Positions 9,556 to 19,600 of a stretch of DNA of 64,000 bases are shown one piece after another. Below the pieces are notes generated by a model. It was not told where the DNA came from and did not search any database. It was given only the letters and a program-made list of their open reading frames with translations. Both the position numbers and the translations under genes were made by a program. How positions within the stretch are numbered: the stretch's first letter is position 1; every line of letters starts with the position of its first letter. Where the stretch lies: the NCBI RefSeq assembly GCF_030936135.1, contig NW_026776913.1, positions 806,001 through 870,000 on the forward strand, in the 5' to 3' direction. The DNA comes from Gavia stellata (taxonomy: Eukaryota > Chordata > Aves > Gaviiformes > Gaviidae).

Positions 9556-11324
9556 CTCTGGCTGCAGGGCAATGCAGCTGCAGTTCATGGAGGGCTCTCG
9601 TAAAGCTGGCATGGTACCCAGGAATGTCACTCCTGTATAGAGGAGGAGGAGGTGCCCCAGAGCAGGGCTTCCCTGCTGCACCATCAGAGGGACAGGGCAT
9701 GAGGGCTGCCTTCTGCCAGGGACGGCTGCAGGGTGTGAAGGTGGGTGTGCAGCCAGGGGTGCCCAGGGCTGTCCTTCCGAGCAGGGTCCCTGCACCCCCG
9801 GGGCTGGGTGCTGGGGCAGGGACTCTGCCGCCTGCCAGGGTCAGCACTCAGCCTGCCCAGGGAGCTCCCCACGGCGCTGTGGGGAGAAGCTGGGGGTGGA
9901 AGGAGAGACCAGTGCAATGGCAGGGTGCTTCTGCTGTTGAGAGGGTGCTGTGTGGGTCAGGGCTGCCCTCAGCTCCACATCACTGCAGGATCTTCCCAGG
10001 AGACTTTTCAGGAAGCACAGCAAGGCAGGGGCTGCCTGAAAGGGAAGGATCCTGGTCTTTCACTCTTCTCCTCTGGGTTGTCTGGGTGGGCAATGGCACA
10101 TAGAAATTAATCTCTCATTTCCGGAGGAGGCACTGAAATTCCAAGTCTGTTCCTCTTAGAGGTGAATAAAGCGGGGAGTATTGGAAATCACCATGCCGTG
10201 GTCACAGACAGCATCAGTGTCACTTTTCCATCCTCGCCAGGGCTGGTCTGATGTTCCCCTCAGAGCCTGCACACCCAGAGATGCCCCTGGGCAGTGTCCT
10301 GCTGCAGGGAGGGCTCTGCAGGGCAGAGCTGAGCAGGCAGCGGGTGGGATGGGCTCTGTGAGCACTGCCAGGGAGGAGACACAGGGGACAGAGAACCAGC
10401 TCCTGGCAGGGACAGCTGCAGGCAGCAGAGACAGGGACGGGGTTGGGAGGACACTGCAAACAAGCACAGGGGGAGGGTGCGCTCAGGCAGCTCTCTTTCT
10501 GTGTTTCCCTGCAGATGTCTGCTGGGCACTGTCTGCGGGGCAATGAGCTGACTCTCTCTGTAGAACCTCCCATCGGAGGGACCCCCGAGTCTCTGCTTTG
10601 CCTGTCCTGCAGGGCTTGCAAGCTGCCCCCCAGAAAGGCGCAGCTCTGCTGTGGGATCCTCGGGAGTGCGGAGCCTTTCCTTGGGGGTCGGCACTCTCCT
10701 CGCAGAGTCAGTTGCTTCTCTCTGGGAGGGGTCGTGTCCTGCCCTCTCCATCACACCTCCACCTCTGGGCTGGGCTGGAGAAGAGTTTGCAGAGCTGTTC
10801 TTTGAAACAGGACTCCTCTGGTCTCATCAGAGTCCAGGTTTAGGGTTTTTTTAAAAGATTAATTTGTGTGTGAAGTCGTCTTCAAGGTGGCAAAATGAAA
10901 ACACAGGGCAGATAGGAAAAGGACTGATGGACACTGCAGCCCTGTGAAAAAACACAGACAAAGTTATAAGAAAGTCATGCTGAGCCTCTCTTTCACAGCC
11001 CACGTTCTTCCATGTCATGAGTGCAGATATTGAAATTTTCTATGAAAGATGGATTACATCTGACATCCCCTGTGAACATCGGAGATGTCACAAGTCAGCT
11101 CCCATGTACCCACTGCAGCAGAGCAAAGCTGACTCCTCAGCAGCAGAAGGGCAGAGCTCCTGCTCCTCACAGCACACTCAGCCAGCACAAACTAGAGAAA
11201 GGAAATGCATTCCAACTGGGGGGAGTTGCTATGAAAAATGGTGTGGCTCTTCTCAGTGAAATCTGTCCTAATTTTCTCCTGTCTTTTCCTTCTTTGGACA
11301 GAACCCCAGACCAAGAAACAGCAA

Positions 11325-12260
11325 ATGTCCAACAGCAGCTCCATCACCCAGTTCCTCCTCCTGGCCTTCACAGACACGCGGGAGCTGCAGCTCTTCCACT
11401 TCTGCCTCTTCCTGGGCATCTACCTGGCTGCCCTCCTGGGCAATGGCCTCATCATCACTGCCATAGTCTGCGACCACCACCTCCACAGCCCCATGTACTT
11501 CTTCCTCCTCAACCTCTCCCTCCTTGACCTGGGCTCCATCTCCACCACTCTCCCCAAAGCCATGGGCAATTCCCTCTGGGACACCAGGGCCATTTCCTAT
11601 GCAGGATGTGCTGCCCAAGTCTTTTTCTTTCTGTTCTTGATTGTAGGGGAGTATTGTCTTCTGACCATCATGGCCTATGACCGCTACATTGCCGTCTGCA
11701 AACCCCTGCACTACGGGACCCTCCTGGGCAGCAGAGCTTGTGTCCACATGGCAGCAGCTGCCTGGGGCAGTGGGTTGCTCAATGCTGTGCTGCACACGGC
11801 CAATACATTTTCACTACCACCTTGTGAAGGCAATGCCTTGGACCAGTTCTTCTGTGAAATCCCCCAGATCCTCAAGCTCTCCTGCTCAGACGCCTACCTC
11901 AGGGAAGTTGCGTTTATTGTGGGTAGTGTTTCTTTTGCTTTTGGCTGTTTTGTTTTCATTGTGCTGTCCTATGTGCAGATCTTGAGGGCCGTGCTGAGGA
12001 TCCCCTCTGAGCAGGGACGGCACAAAGCCTTTTCCACGTGCCTCCCTCACCTGGCTGTGGTCTCCGTGTTCCTCAGCACTGGCATATTTGCCTACCTGAA
12101 GCCCCCCTCCATCTCTTCCCCATCCCTCGACCTGGTGATGGCAGTTCTGTACTCGGTGGTGCCTCCAGCAGTGAACCCCCTCATCTACAGCATGAGGAAC
12201 GTGGAGCTGAAGGAGGCCCTAAGGAAACTGATGCAATGGACATTTCTCCATCAACAATAA
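11325..12260 (+). CDS. Olfactory receptor OR-A, OR14-like, 311 aa, intact
   Basis: An odorant-sensing seven-transmembrane G-protein-coupled receptor, expected in the membrane of olfactory neurons. The start ATGTCCAACAGC is chosen because it lies 23 bases after a strong acceptor (TTTGGACAG at 11301), gives the family's usual 311-residue length and puts an N-glycosylation site (Asn3-Ser-Ser) at the N-terminus; the frame is open 29 codons further up, but that part is intronic. Visible family marks: TM1 GN (39-40), HSPMYFFLLNLS (54-65), Cys95 at the top of TM3, MAYDRYIAVCKPLHY (116-130), loop cysteines 167, 177 and 187, SY (215-216), KAFSTCLPHL (234-243) and NPLIYSMRN (284-292). Closest to the bird OR14J1/14A16/14C36-like receptors by recall. 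No stop or frameshift is present. Confidence 0.93.
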   Translation: MSNSSSITQFLLLAFTDTRELQLFHFCLFLGIYLAALLGNGLIITAIVCDHHLHSPMYFFLLNLSLLDLGSISTTLPKAMGNSLWDTRAISYAGCAAQVFFFLFLIVGEYCLLTIMAYDRYIAVCKPLHYGTLLGSRACVHMAAAAWGSGLLNAVLHTANTFSLPPCEGNALDQFFCEIPQILKLSCSDAYLREVAFIVGSVSFAFGCFVFIVLSYVQILRAVLRIPSEQGRHKAFSTCLPHLAVVSVFLSTGIFAYLKPPSISSPSLDLVMAVLYSVVPPAVNPLIYSMRNVELKEALRKLMQWTFLHQQ

Positions 12261-12458
12261 CCTGCCTCCCCTTCTCTGCGGAGTGCCCAGGGATTCTCTT
12301 AGCCCAGGATTGTGCTTTTTTCCCCTATGATAATCCTACCTGGCAGTAATTGCTGGGGTTCATACCACTGCTCTTGAGGCTTGGTCCTGTTGTGTCTGAC
12401 CCTTTCACAAATATGTTGAACACTGTGTCACGTCTGGCCTCTCTAATAGCATCTCTGA

Positions 12459-12464
12459 AATAAA
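12459..12464 (+). terminator. Candidate poly(A) signal of OR-A
   Basis: AATAAA lies 199 bases after the stop codon of OR-A. The same CATTTCTGAAATAAAA-like context occurs after OR-C (34864). Confidence 0.5.
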
Positions 12465-12479
12465 AGGCAGTCTCCTGAG

Positions 12480-13685
12480 TGCAGTGCCTGACGGCTGAGC
12501 TTTCCTTGTAAAGGTCCGGCCAACAACACTCCAAAGGAATTGGACTTTTCAAAGTTTTCTCCTTCTGTTCTCACTGTGTTTGGGGCCATAATCTCGAATC
12601 ACACCTGGGACACTAAGAACTTGTCTGAAAACCACCTTCCTGGTGTCCAGAGGCACTGGAGGTGGTGCGTGAACTCCCAGTCCCCTTCCTCCGGCTGCCA
12701 GAGGTATGACAGGGCTGATAGCAGCTGTCAGTGCCTCTGGAAAGGAATGTGGAGGGCTCAGGAGAGGACAGGCACTCTCCATGTGCCCGGGGGTGGGCTG
12801 TGAATGGGGACTCAGAAGGTGAAACCCCCTCAGAGGTGCTGGGGAGCAGGGCTGGCAGGGAGCAGAGCGGGGCACTTTTCCATGTCTGCCCACACACCCC
12901 AGCCCTGGGGAGGGGCCTTTCTTGCGTGGCCAGCTCCGTCCTCCTGCTGGGCTCAGGGTACTGGGGCATGGCCAGCTCTGCCCAGCCTCTCACCTGGGCC
13001 AGACCCCCGGATCCCACAGCAGGGCTGTCTGCTGATGGTCCCATGGGACACGACGGAGGTTGTGCAGGGGCAGGCAGTGGTGGGGGGCTGCACATAGGGG
13101 GCTGCTGGGGGAGCAGGCACAGAGGGCTGCTGTGTGGACTGTGTCGGGGGAGTGTTTCCCTGTCCTTTGATGCTCTCTGGTCCATGCAGCGCCTGCACTG
13201 TGGGGCTCTGGGACCATGTGGGGACCACTCAGCTGCAAAGGTCTCATCTTCTTGTCCCACAGTCCCCAGCTCGGTGTCAGCCGACGGGCACTGCCACGGG
13301 GCCTCTGTGCTGGGTGTAGGGTGTCTCCTCGTGCCCTGCTCTGATCCCATGCAGGCACCTGCAGTGCATGTCTTTGCTTGTAGCTGACCACCATGGCCCG
13401 CCTGCATGCTCCCAGGACATCCTGACCAGGCTGTCCTTGGAGATGGGTTGTGATGGTGGCTGAGGTGAGCAGCTCTGGTGCAGGCATGATCTGCAGAGGA
13501 GCACTCCAGCACTGTACAGGGTATAGAGTGTACAGGGGCTTTCCTGAACCAGGGACACCTCAGGGGAGTGGAGAGACCCATCAGGAGCCAGCAGCTAACA
13601 TGACAGTGGCCAACGAGACCTGGGTAGGGCCAGGAGCAATGGTGGCCAAGCCCCGACATGTATAAAATAAAACCCTAGGGAGTGC
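12480..13685. other. GC-rich stretch without supported gene
   Basis: Both strands carry long open frames (348 codons at 12613-13659 minus and 218 codons at 12731-13387 plus) that overlap each other. Their residues are rich in Pro, Ser and Cys, show no family resemblance and have no splice or promoter context, so I read them as products of low stop-codon density. Confidence 0.5.
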
Positions 13686-13689
13686 CATG

Positions 13690-15115
13690 AGCAGGGCGGA
13701 CAAATGGGGTGTGGTGCATCAGAAAGGGCATGGCGCAGCAGTTTGCGGGGAAGTTCATGTGGAAGGGTGTGCAGGAAGGGCGCTGTAACTCCACTGGCTT
13801 GACCAGGGAGATATGGTATCTACCCAGCAGAACGCCATGGCCTCTCTAAACTCTGCATCCACTGTGACTGTCGAGTCTTTGCAGAGCTCCATTGGGAACA
13901 TGCTGGAAACACACCCTACCTTTCCTGGAACAAGCCTGTCAGGCAGACCGGACACATCATATGGAGGATTCCCTATCCTCTCTCCACCTAGCTGAACGCA
14001 GTCACTCAAGGGATAGGGGGAAACGGCGACAGGTTCCTGCCTGGCACAACAGACGCATCTCCTCCATCACTACCCCACCTTCCCAGGTGTCCTTGCACAA
14101 CAGGTACGAGAATCTGCAAGTGGAACCCAATAATGACGAGGACGATGGTTGATCTAGGTTGGAGGTGTCCCCAAGGTTAAGTCAGACTACTCCCTGCGTC
14201 AAAACCACTTCCATAAAGAGAAAAAGATGGGCCACTGTCATAGGAGACTCTCTCCTGAGGGGAACAGAAGGCCCAACATCCAGACTGGACCCACTTCTTA
14301 GGGAAGTCTGCTGCCTCCCTAGGGTCTGCGTTAAAGATATGATGGGAAAACTTCCTACCCTGGTACAGCCCTCGCATTATTATCCATTCTTGCTTTTTCA
14401 TGTCAGCAGCAATGAATCACAGAATCACAGAATCACTAAGGTTGGAAAAGACCTGTAAGATGATCAGGTCCAACCACCACCCCAACACCACCATGCCCAC
14501 TAAACCATGTCCCGCAGTGCCACATCCACAGGTTCCTTGAACCCCTCCAGTGCTGGTGACTCCATCACCTCCCTGGGCAGCCTGTTCTAATAAGTTGCAA
14601 TAAGAAGTCCAAGGGCAATCAAGAGAGAATTTAGGGCCTTGGGACGACTGGTTAAGGGATCAGGAGCACAAGTATTGCTCTCCTCTGTCCTTCCAGTTGC
14701 AGGAAATGATGAAGAAAGAAACAGGACGAGCCAGCAGAACAATACCTGGCTCTGAGCCTGGTGTCACCAGCAGAATTTGGGGATTTTTGATCATGAGTCG
14801 ATCTACACAACACCAGGCCTGCTGGCAACAGATGGGGTACACCTGTCCCAGAAGAGGAAAAGAATCTTTGCAGAGGAGCTAGCAGGGCTCCTTGAAAGAG
14901 CTTTAAATTGGATTTGAAGGGGGAAAGGGATAAAACCAGGCTCACCAGAGACAAACCTGGGGGTGGCACACCAATGTTGGAGGGACGCTGTGCTAGCGAG
15001 GTCCTTCAGTCTGCTCCACGATGTGCTGAGTACAATGGAGCACATTTGAAGTGTGTTTATACTAATGCGTGCAGCATGCAAAATAAACGAGAGGAACTAG
15101 AAGCTTTGGCCCAGT
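13690..15115 (+). mobile_element. CR1 LINE: 5' UTR, ORF1 and start of ORF2
   Basis: The 5' part (GCGCAGCAGTTTGCGGGGAAG near 13733) resembles the CR1 5' UTR. ORF1 follows: LHNRYENLQVEPNNDEDDG (about 14093-14149) and the esterase-like VIGDSLLRGTEGPTSRLDP (about 14237-14293), REVCCLP and KLPTLVQPSHYYP. ORF1 text resumes after an antisense insertion (14415-14590). The start of ORF2 is at 15046-15108 (LKCVYTNACSMQNKREELE). Both frames are broken. From about 14925 onward this element is inside the left arm of the large inverted duplication. Confidence 0.85.
14415..14592 (-). mobile_element. CR1 3'-end fragment nested in CR1 ORF1
   Basis: Reversed octamers (AATCACAGAATCACAG) and the antisense tail AAGGTTGGAAAAGACCTGTAAG start this 178-bp piece, which ends at GGGCAGCCTGTTCTA. 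ORF1 of the host CR1 stops at 'FHVSSNE' just before it and resumes with GGGCAATCAAGAGAG-type text after it, so it was inserted into an existing CR1 in the opposite orientation. Confidence 0.85.
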
Positions 15116-15157
15116 ACAGCCGAGGGTGCCCCCAACCTTCATGTCCCTCACCAGTCA

Positions 15158-15714
15158 CTCTTTGTTTGTCAGTACTAGGTCCAGTAGAACACCTCTCCTT
15201 GTTGGCTCCTCCACCAGTTATCATCAATACACTGGGGGAACCTCCCGGACTGTAAATGCCTGGCTGTGAAGCCTTCCCAGCAGGTATCAGGGTGAGTGAA
15301 ATCTCGCAGGAGAACTGAGACCTGTGATGGTGGGATGACTCTCAGCTCTCTGTAGAAGGCCTCATCATTTTCCCCACCCTGATCAGGTGGCCTGTAATCA
15401 ACACCCACAACAGCATCTCTCATGTCAGCCTGCCCCTTAATCCTTACCTACAAGCTCTCAACTCGCTCTTCATCTGCCCCCAGGGAGAGCTCGATACATT
15501 CCAGTTGCTCTCTCCACATAAAGAGCAACTCCACCACCTCCCCTTGCTGGCCTATCTTTCCTAAAAAGAACACAGCCATCCATGACAACATTCCAGTCAT
15601 GTGAGCTATCCCACCATGTCTCAGTCATTGCAATGAGATCATGGCCCTGCGACCGCACACAGATCTCCAATTCTTCCTGTTTATTCTCCATGCTGCTCAT
15701 TCTGGGCGTCACCT
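15158..15714 (-). mobile_element. CR1 ORF2 endonuclease segment in inverted orientation
   Basis: The minus strand encodes an APE-type endonuclease N-terminus: NKQEELEICVRSQGHDLIAM then TETWWDSSHDWNVVMDG (about 15691-15580), RGGGGVALYV, and further along VVGVDYRPPDQGGENDEAFY (about 15405-15350). It sits between a plus-strand ORF1/ORF2 start and a plus-strand RT part. In the right arm most of it (the equivalent of about 15158-15640) is absent. Confidence 0.85.
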
Positions 15715-16995
15715 CAAAGCACCAGGAGGAAAAGAAGGTTATCAGAAGTAGTCAACATGGATTCACCAAGAAAAGTCATGTCTGACCAATCTGATAGCCT
15801 CCTACGATGACATGTCTGGATGGATAGATGCGGGGAGGGCAGTGGATGTTGTCTGCCTTGGCCTCAGCAAGGCTTTCGACACCGTCTCCCACATCATCCT
15901 CAGAGGCAAGCGTAGGAAGTGTGATGGAATGGACAGTGGGGTGGATTTGGAACTGGCTGATAGATAGAGCTCTGAGGGTTGTGATTAGTGGCCCAGAGTC
16001 TAGTTGGAGGTCTGTCACAAGTGGCGTTCCTCAGGGGTCAGTACTGGGTCCAGTCCTGTTCAATATATTCAGCAATGACCTGGATGAAGGGATAGAGTGT
16101 GCCCTCAGCAAGTTTGCTGATGACACAAAACTGGGAGCAGTGGTGGATACGGCGGAAGGCTGAGCTGCCATTCAGTTTCACCTGGACAGGCTGGAGAGTT
16201 GGGCAGAGAGGAACCTGATGAAATTCAGCAAAGGCAAGTGTAGGGCACTGCACCGGGGGCGGAATAACCCCCTGCATCAGCATAGGTTAGGGGCTGACCT
16301 GCTGGAGAGCAGCTCTGTGGAAAGGGACCTGGGAGTCCTGGGGGACAACAGGATGACCACGAGTCACCAATGTGCCCTTGGGGCCAAGGAGGCCAATGGC
16401 ATCCTGGGCTGCAGCCAGAAGAGTGTGGCTAGGAGGGCGAGGGAGGTTATCCTTCCCCTCTACTCTGCCCTGCTGAGGCCGCATCTGGAGTGCTGTGTCC
16501 TGTTCTGGGCTCCCCGGTTCAAGAAGGACAGGGAACTGCTGGAGAGGGTCCAGCAAAGGGCTACGAAGATGATTAGGGGAGTGGAACAGCTTTCTTAGGA
16601 GGAAAGGCTGAGGGACTTGGGTCTTTCTAGTCTGGAGAAGAGAAGACTGAGGGGGATCTTATCAATGCTTAGAAATAGTTAAGGGGTGGGTGCCAGGAGG
16701 ATGGGAACAGTCTTTTTTCAGTGGTGCCCAGTGACAGGACAAGAGGTAATGGGCACAAACATGGTCATAGGAAGTTCCGTCTACACATGAGGAGGAACTT
16801 CTTTCCTTTGAGGGTGTCAGAGCCCTGGAACAAGCTGCCCAGAGAGGTTTTGGAGTCTCCTTCTCTGGAGATATTCAAAACTCACGTGGAAGCATTCCTG
16901 TGCAACCTGCTGTAGGTGAACCTCCTCTGGTGGGGGGGTTGGACTAGATGATCTCCAGAGGTCCCTTGCAACCCCTCTCATTCTGTGATTCTGTG
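15715..16995 (+). mobile_element. CR1 LINE RT and 3' end (left arm copy)
   Basis: Reverse transcriptase marks are visible: [12 protein letters not shown] (about 15865-15900), [19 protein letters not shown] (about 16014-16070) and [10 protein letters not shown] (about 16105-16134), followed by [10 protein letters not shown] and [15 protein letters not shown]. The tail GGTTGGACTAGATGATCTCC ends in CATTCTGTGATTCTGTGATT near 16998. The frame is broken several times, whereas the right arm partner (49906-50754) is open for 282 codons. Confidence 0.93.
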
Positions 16996-17429
16996 ATTTT
17001 CTTGGTGGATCCTTATCCCCTTCTGCAAGAGGGTGGGGAAAACTCTAGTCAGGTCCATGTTGAAGCTGTTTCTGTGTTGGAGGCAGTGAATGGATTTCTT
17101 TTGTCCCTGTCCACCAAATGCAGTGTTGGCTGTGAGTGAGGCTGTTGCAGTGGTCAGGAGGGTATTTTTGCCCTCACAGAGATGACAGTCCCTCCTGTCC
17201 ATGCAGGACTCAACTTGCGAATCCCCAGCAGAAGGTTTCTTTAGCAGCGTTGTGCCCGCTTTCTCCCAGTTCTGAGCTCCTTGGCCCCTTGGGGAGGCAG
17301 GAGGAGGGCAGGGCCTGTGGGAACCGGAGTCAGAGGCCAGTAGAGGACAGAGGCCAGCAAGAGGTCACTTCTTCCTGAGACCCCGTACGCAGCGCGGTGT
17401 TGTGTATATGTGTTCTGAGCGGTGCTGAG
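16996..17429. other. Unassigned stretch inside the left arm
   Basis: No gene recognised. It is shared with the right arm (about 49115-49565, reversed). Confidence 0.45.
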
Positions 17430-18005
17430 GAGGGGGGATAATGCCTGCTGTGCTGTGTGTGCATCTGTAATGGTGTTGGTATCTGCATGGGGGTGTGTGA
17501 TGCTATGGATATCTGCAATGGGATCAGTATCTGCAATGGCCTCTGCATCTGCAGTGGGAAAGAATCTGTCAGGGCATCTGCAAAGGTATCTGCATCTGGA
17601 ATGCTGTGTGTGCAACTGTCCTGTCAGCTACAGCTCTCCAATGCAGCCATCACTGCGGATGGAGATACCATTGTGGATAACATTGCCAATGCTGGTGCAG
17701 ATGCCACTGGAGTTGGAAATACAGTTTCAGATGCAATTGCTGATGGAGATGCTATTGAGGATGCAGGTGCCATTGCAGATACCATTGCAGATGCAGACAC
17801 CATTGGAGATGCAGGTGCCTTTGAAGATTCTTTTGAAGGTACCGGCACCGATGCCACTGGAGATGCCACTGCAGATGCAGATACCATTACAGACACCACC
17901 GGAGACGCAGGTGCTGTGTCAAACAGCATTGCAGCTGCAGATACCACAGCAGATGGCATTGAAGGTGCTAGTATGATTTCCAATGCAACTGCATCTCAAT
18001 TATGC
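17430..18005 (+). repeat. Hexamer-based minisatellite with head-to-head halves (left arm)
   Basis: The array is built on degenerate 6-bp words GCAGAT, ACCATT, GATGCA that add up to 12- and 18-bp units. From about 17461 to 17600 the units read GGTATCTGCAAT; from about 17645 to 17990 they read ATTGCAGATACC, the reverse complement, so the two halves face each other around a ~45-bp centre. Because the period is a multiple of three, several frames stay open on both strands (for example 184 codons at 17422-17976); the encoded Ala-Asp-Ile-Thr strings are not considered a gene. Confidence 0.88.
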
Positions 18006-19600
18006 TGAGTAGAAGCAGCTACTGCAATTAAATACTCATGCTTTTACTCATACTTTTTGTCTTTGTCTTCTTGAAAGTGGATCTGCAAACCCAGTTCCTA
18101 TTTCATATAATGAAGACTTCCGATGGGATTTCTAGGAAAGGACCGATGGCAGGGAAAGGGAGGACTCGAGGTTGTTTGGGGATGAAATAGGGCTAAAAAC
18201 AGCTAGTCACGATGAAGGAGGTTGCTGGTAAGTACACTTGTCCAGCCGCACCCTGCAACAGATGGCCCCAGCCTGTCCTGCCTTCTTGTTAAACTCCATT
18301 TCACTACTTCCTGGGGTGAGGGGGATCTCTGTTCTTTGTACGTGTGGAGGTGTGAGTGCCAGCCCCTGGAGGGGGGACCACAAGTCATAGGGGCTCACGT
18401 GCCCGGGGGGAAGCAACTGGAGAGACTGGGAGGGGGGATTTGACTCCTGGAGGGAGCAGGTGGTCCAAAGCATCGCCTGGAGAAACTGTGGGGTCTTGGG
18501 GCTCTGGTACTGGTAAGGCCATAGGTCTGGACCAGGAGGGGAAGTGGTCCTTTACATGCCCCGGCAAGTACCTCAGATACAGCTCTCGAGGTGGCACTGG
18601 CTGCTTATGGTCAGACCCCGGAGCTCTGCCTGAAAACCTGGGAACTGCTCTCAATACTTTAAAAAAAGAAAGAAAAAAAACCCAGCACCTTTTTACCAGC
18701 TTCAATGTTTCAGTACTTTCAATAAAATATCACTGTATTTTCTATCCTGCCAAAATGGGACTTTTGAGACTGTGTATTTATTGCGGGAGAAGAAATCCTG
18801 ATCTTGCCCTGTGCTTGCATTGCCAGTACTCTGTCTATCATGCTGTGTATTTAATCTCCCTAACCTTCCAGGTGTTTCTACCTGTCCTGATCAAACTCCC
18901 CACGTCGGAAGTCATCTCTTCAGAAAACGATCTGGACATACGCACTTTCCACTGTTCTCCAGGGTTTTCCGCCTCTTACTCTTTGATCATTCAGATCCCT
19001 CTCACCTATCACCCTGCTTTGAGCTCCAGGGAGGTAAAGCGTCATTGTCTTTCAGTCCTCTCTTGTCTTTCAGTACTCTCCCTCATAGTCCCTATAGGCA
19101 ACTCTTCAACTGGGGTGGTGAACCTCGTTGGAAGCTGCTAAAAATAACCATACAGCTGAGAAGTGTGTTTATTGTGGATTAAGTTCTCTTCTGTTTTACT
19201 TTTTCTTCTTTTTTCTTTCCCCCAATTAAAGAACCCTGTTTCCATGCAGTTCTCCATGGAGAGCAGGTAGGAATTGCTGCAAAGCAGCTGTAATATTCAG
19301 CTGCAGACTTTGGTGGAGAAGTCTGATGTAAAGAAAAGTGATGCAAGTCCCTGGTGGCCAACGAGATCAATGGCAGGGTTGGAGAGGTGAGGAGCAAGGT
19401 TGTCCATACCGTGTCTGGCCTCAAGGGACTGCTTTTCCTACCTGTCCACACCTCTTTAGGAGACACTCTGCATCCATATCAACTGGAGAATTCTCCTATC
19501 ACATCTTCAGATTGCTCATTGAAAAGGTTGAGCTAGCTATGCTACTTCAGGGTAGGTGCCTACCTCTCTAATTGGCTATACAAATGTTGAAGACCTGAAG
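18006..19600. other. Unassigned arm sequence
   Basis: No gene supported. A 261-codon open frame (18356-19141 plus) is not kept in the right arm copy, which argues against coding. AATAAAATATC near 18721 is a possible poly(A) signal without a gene. A short CxxC-x9-CxxC stretch is discussed in the findings. Confidence 0.4.

Larger units (their letters stand above)
8290..11324 (+). repeat. OR upstream block, copy A (leader exon, intron) of OR-A
   Basis: This segment precedes OR-A and recurs, whole or in part, before every other intact OR: 30960-33729 (plus), 40080-42282 (plus), 23858-25868 (minus) and 61089-62468 plus 63809-64000 (minus). 8300-9930 is very close to 30960-32640. It contains a predicted 5' UTR exon ending at 9549 and a 1752-nt intron. 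The GC-rich part around 9230-9900 has many open frames on both strands that I take as non-coding. Confidence 0.85.

Noticed and set aside
10260-10754. 164-codon antisense frame repeated in the OR-A, OR-B and OR-D blocks
   Set aside because: Its repetition follows from recent duplication of the block; no protein family recognised and it lies in an intron.
11017-11259. 80-codon frame (MSADIEIF...) present before OR-A, OR-B, OR-D and OR-E
   Set aside because: It lies in the predicted leader intron, and most base differences between the OR-D and OR-E versions change the amino acid, so there is no sign of selection on a protein.
11238-11324. Upstream start codon extending OR-A by 29 residues (and the same for OR-B, OR-C, OR-D)
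   Set aside because: The extension covers a polypyrimidine tract and acceptor, and the downstream ATG gives the standard OR length and N-terminal glycosylation site.
11268-11795. 175-codon frame antisense to OR-A (and counterparts antisense to OR-B, OR-D, OR-E)
   Set aside because: Shadow of the conserved OR coding sequence; Glu/Val-rich text is typical of the reverse of Leu/His-rich OR codons.
12613-13659. 348-codon open frame on the minus strand
   Set aside because: Faced by a 218-codon plus-strand frame, GC-rich, Pro/Ser-rich, no family resemblance, no splice or promoter context.
17645-17990. CRISPR-like regular repeats
   Set aside because: Units are degenerate, contiguous and without unique spacers, in a vertebrate-type sequence; a minisatellite explains them.
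17422-18008. Long frames in several registers across the minisatellite, resembling an Ala-Asp repeat protein
   Set aside because: The array has a 6n-bp period, so any register without a stop in one unit stays open on both strands.
18356-19141. 261-codon plus-strand frame in the left arm
   Set aside because: The right arm copy is split into different, shorter frames despite high identity, which argues against a maintained protein.
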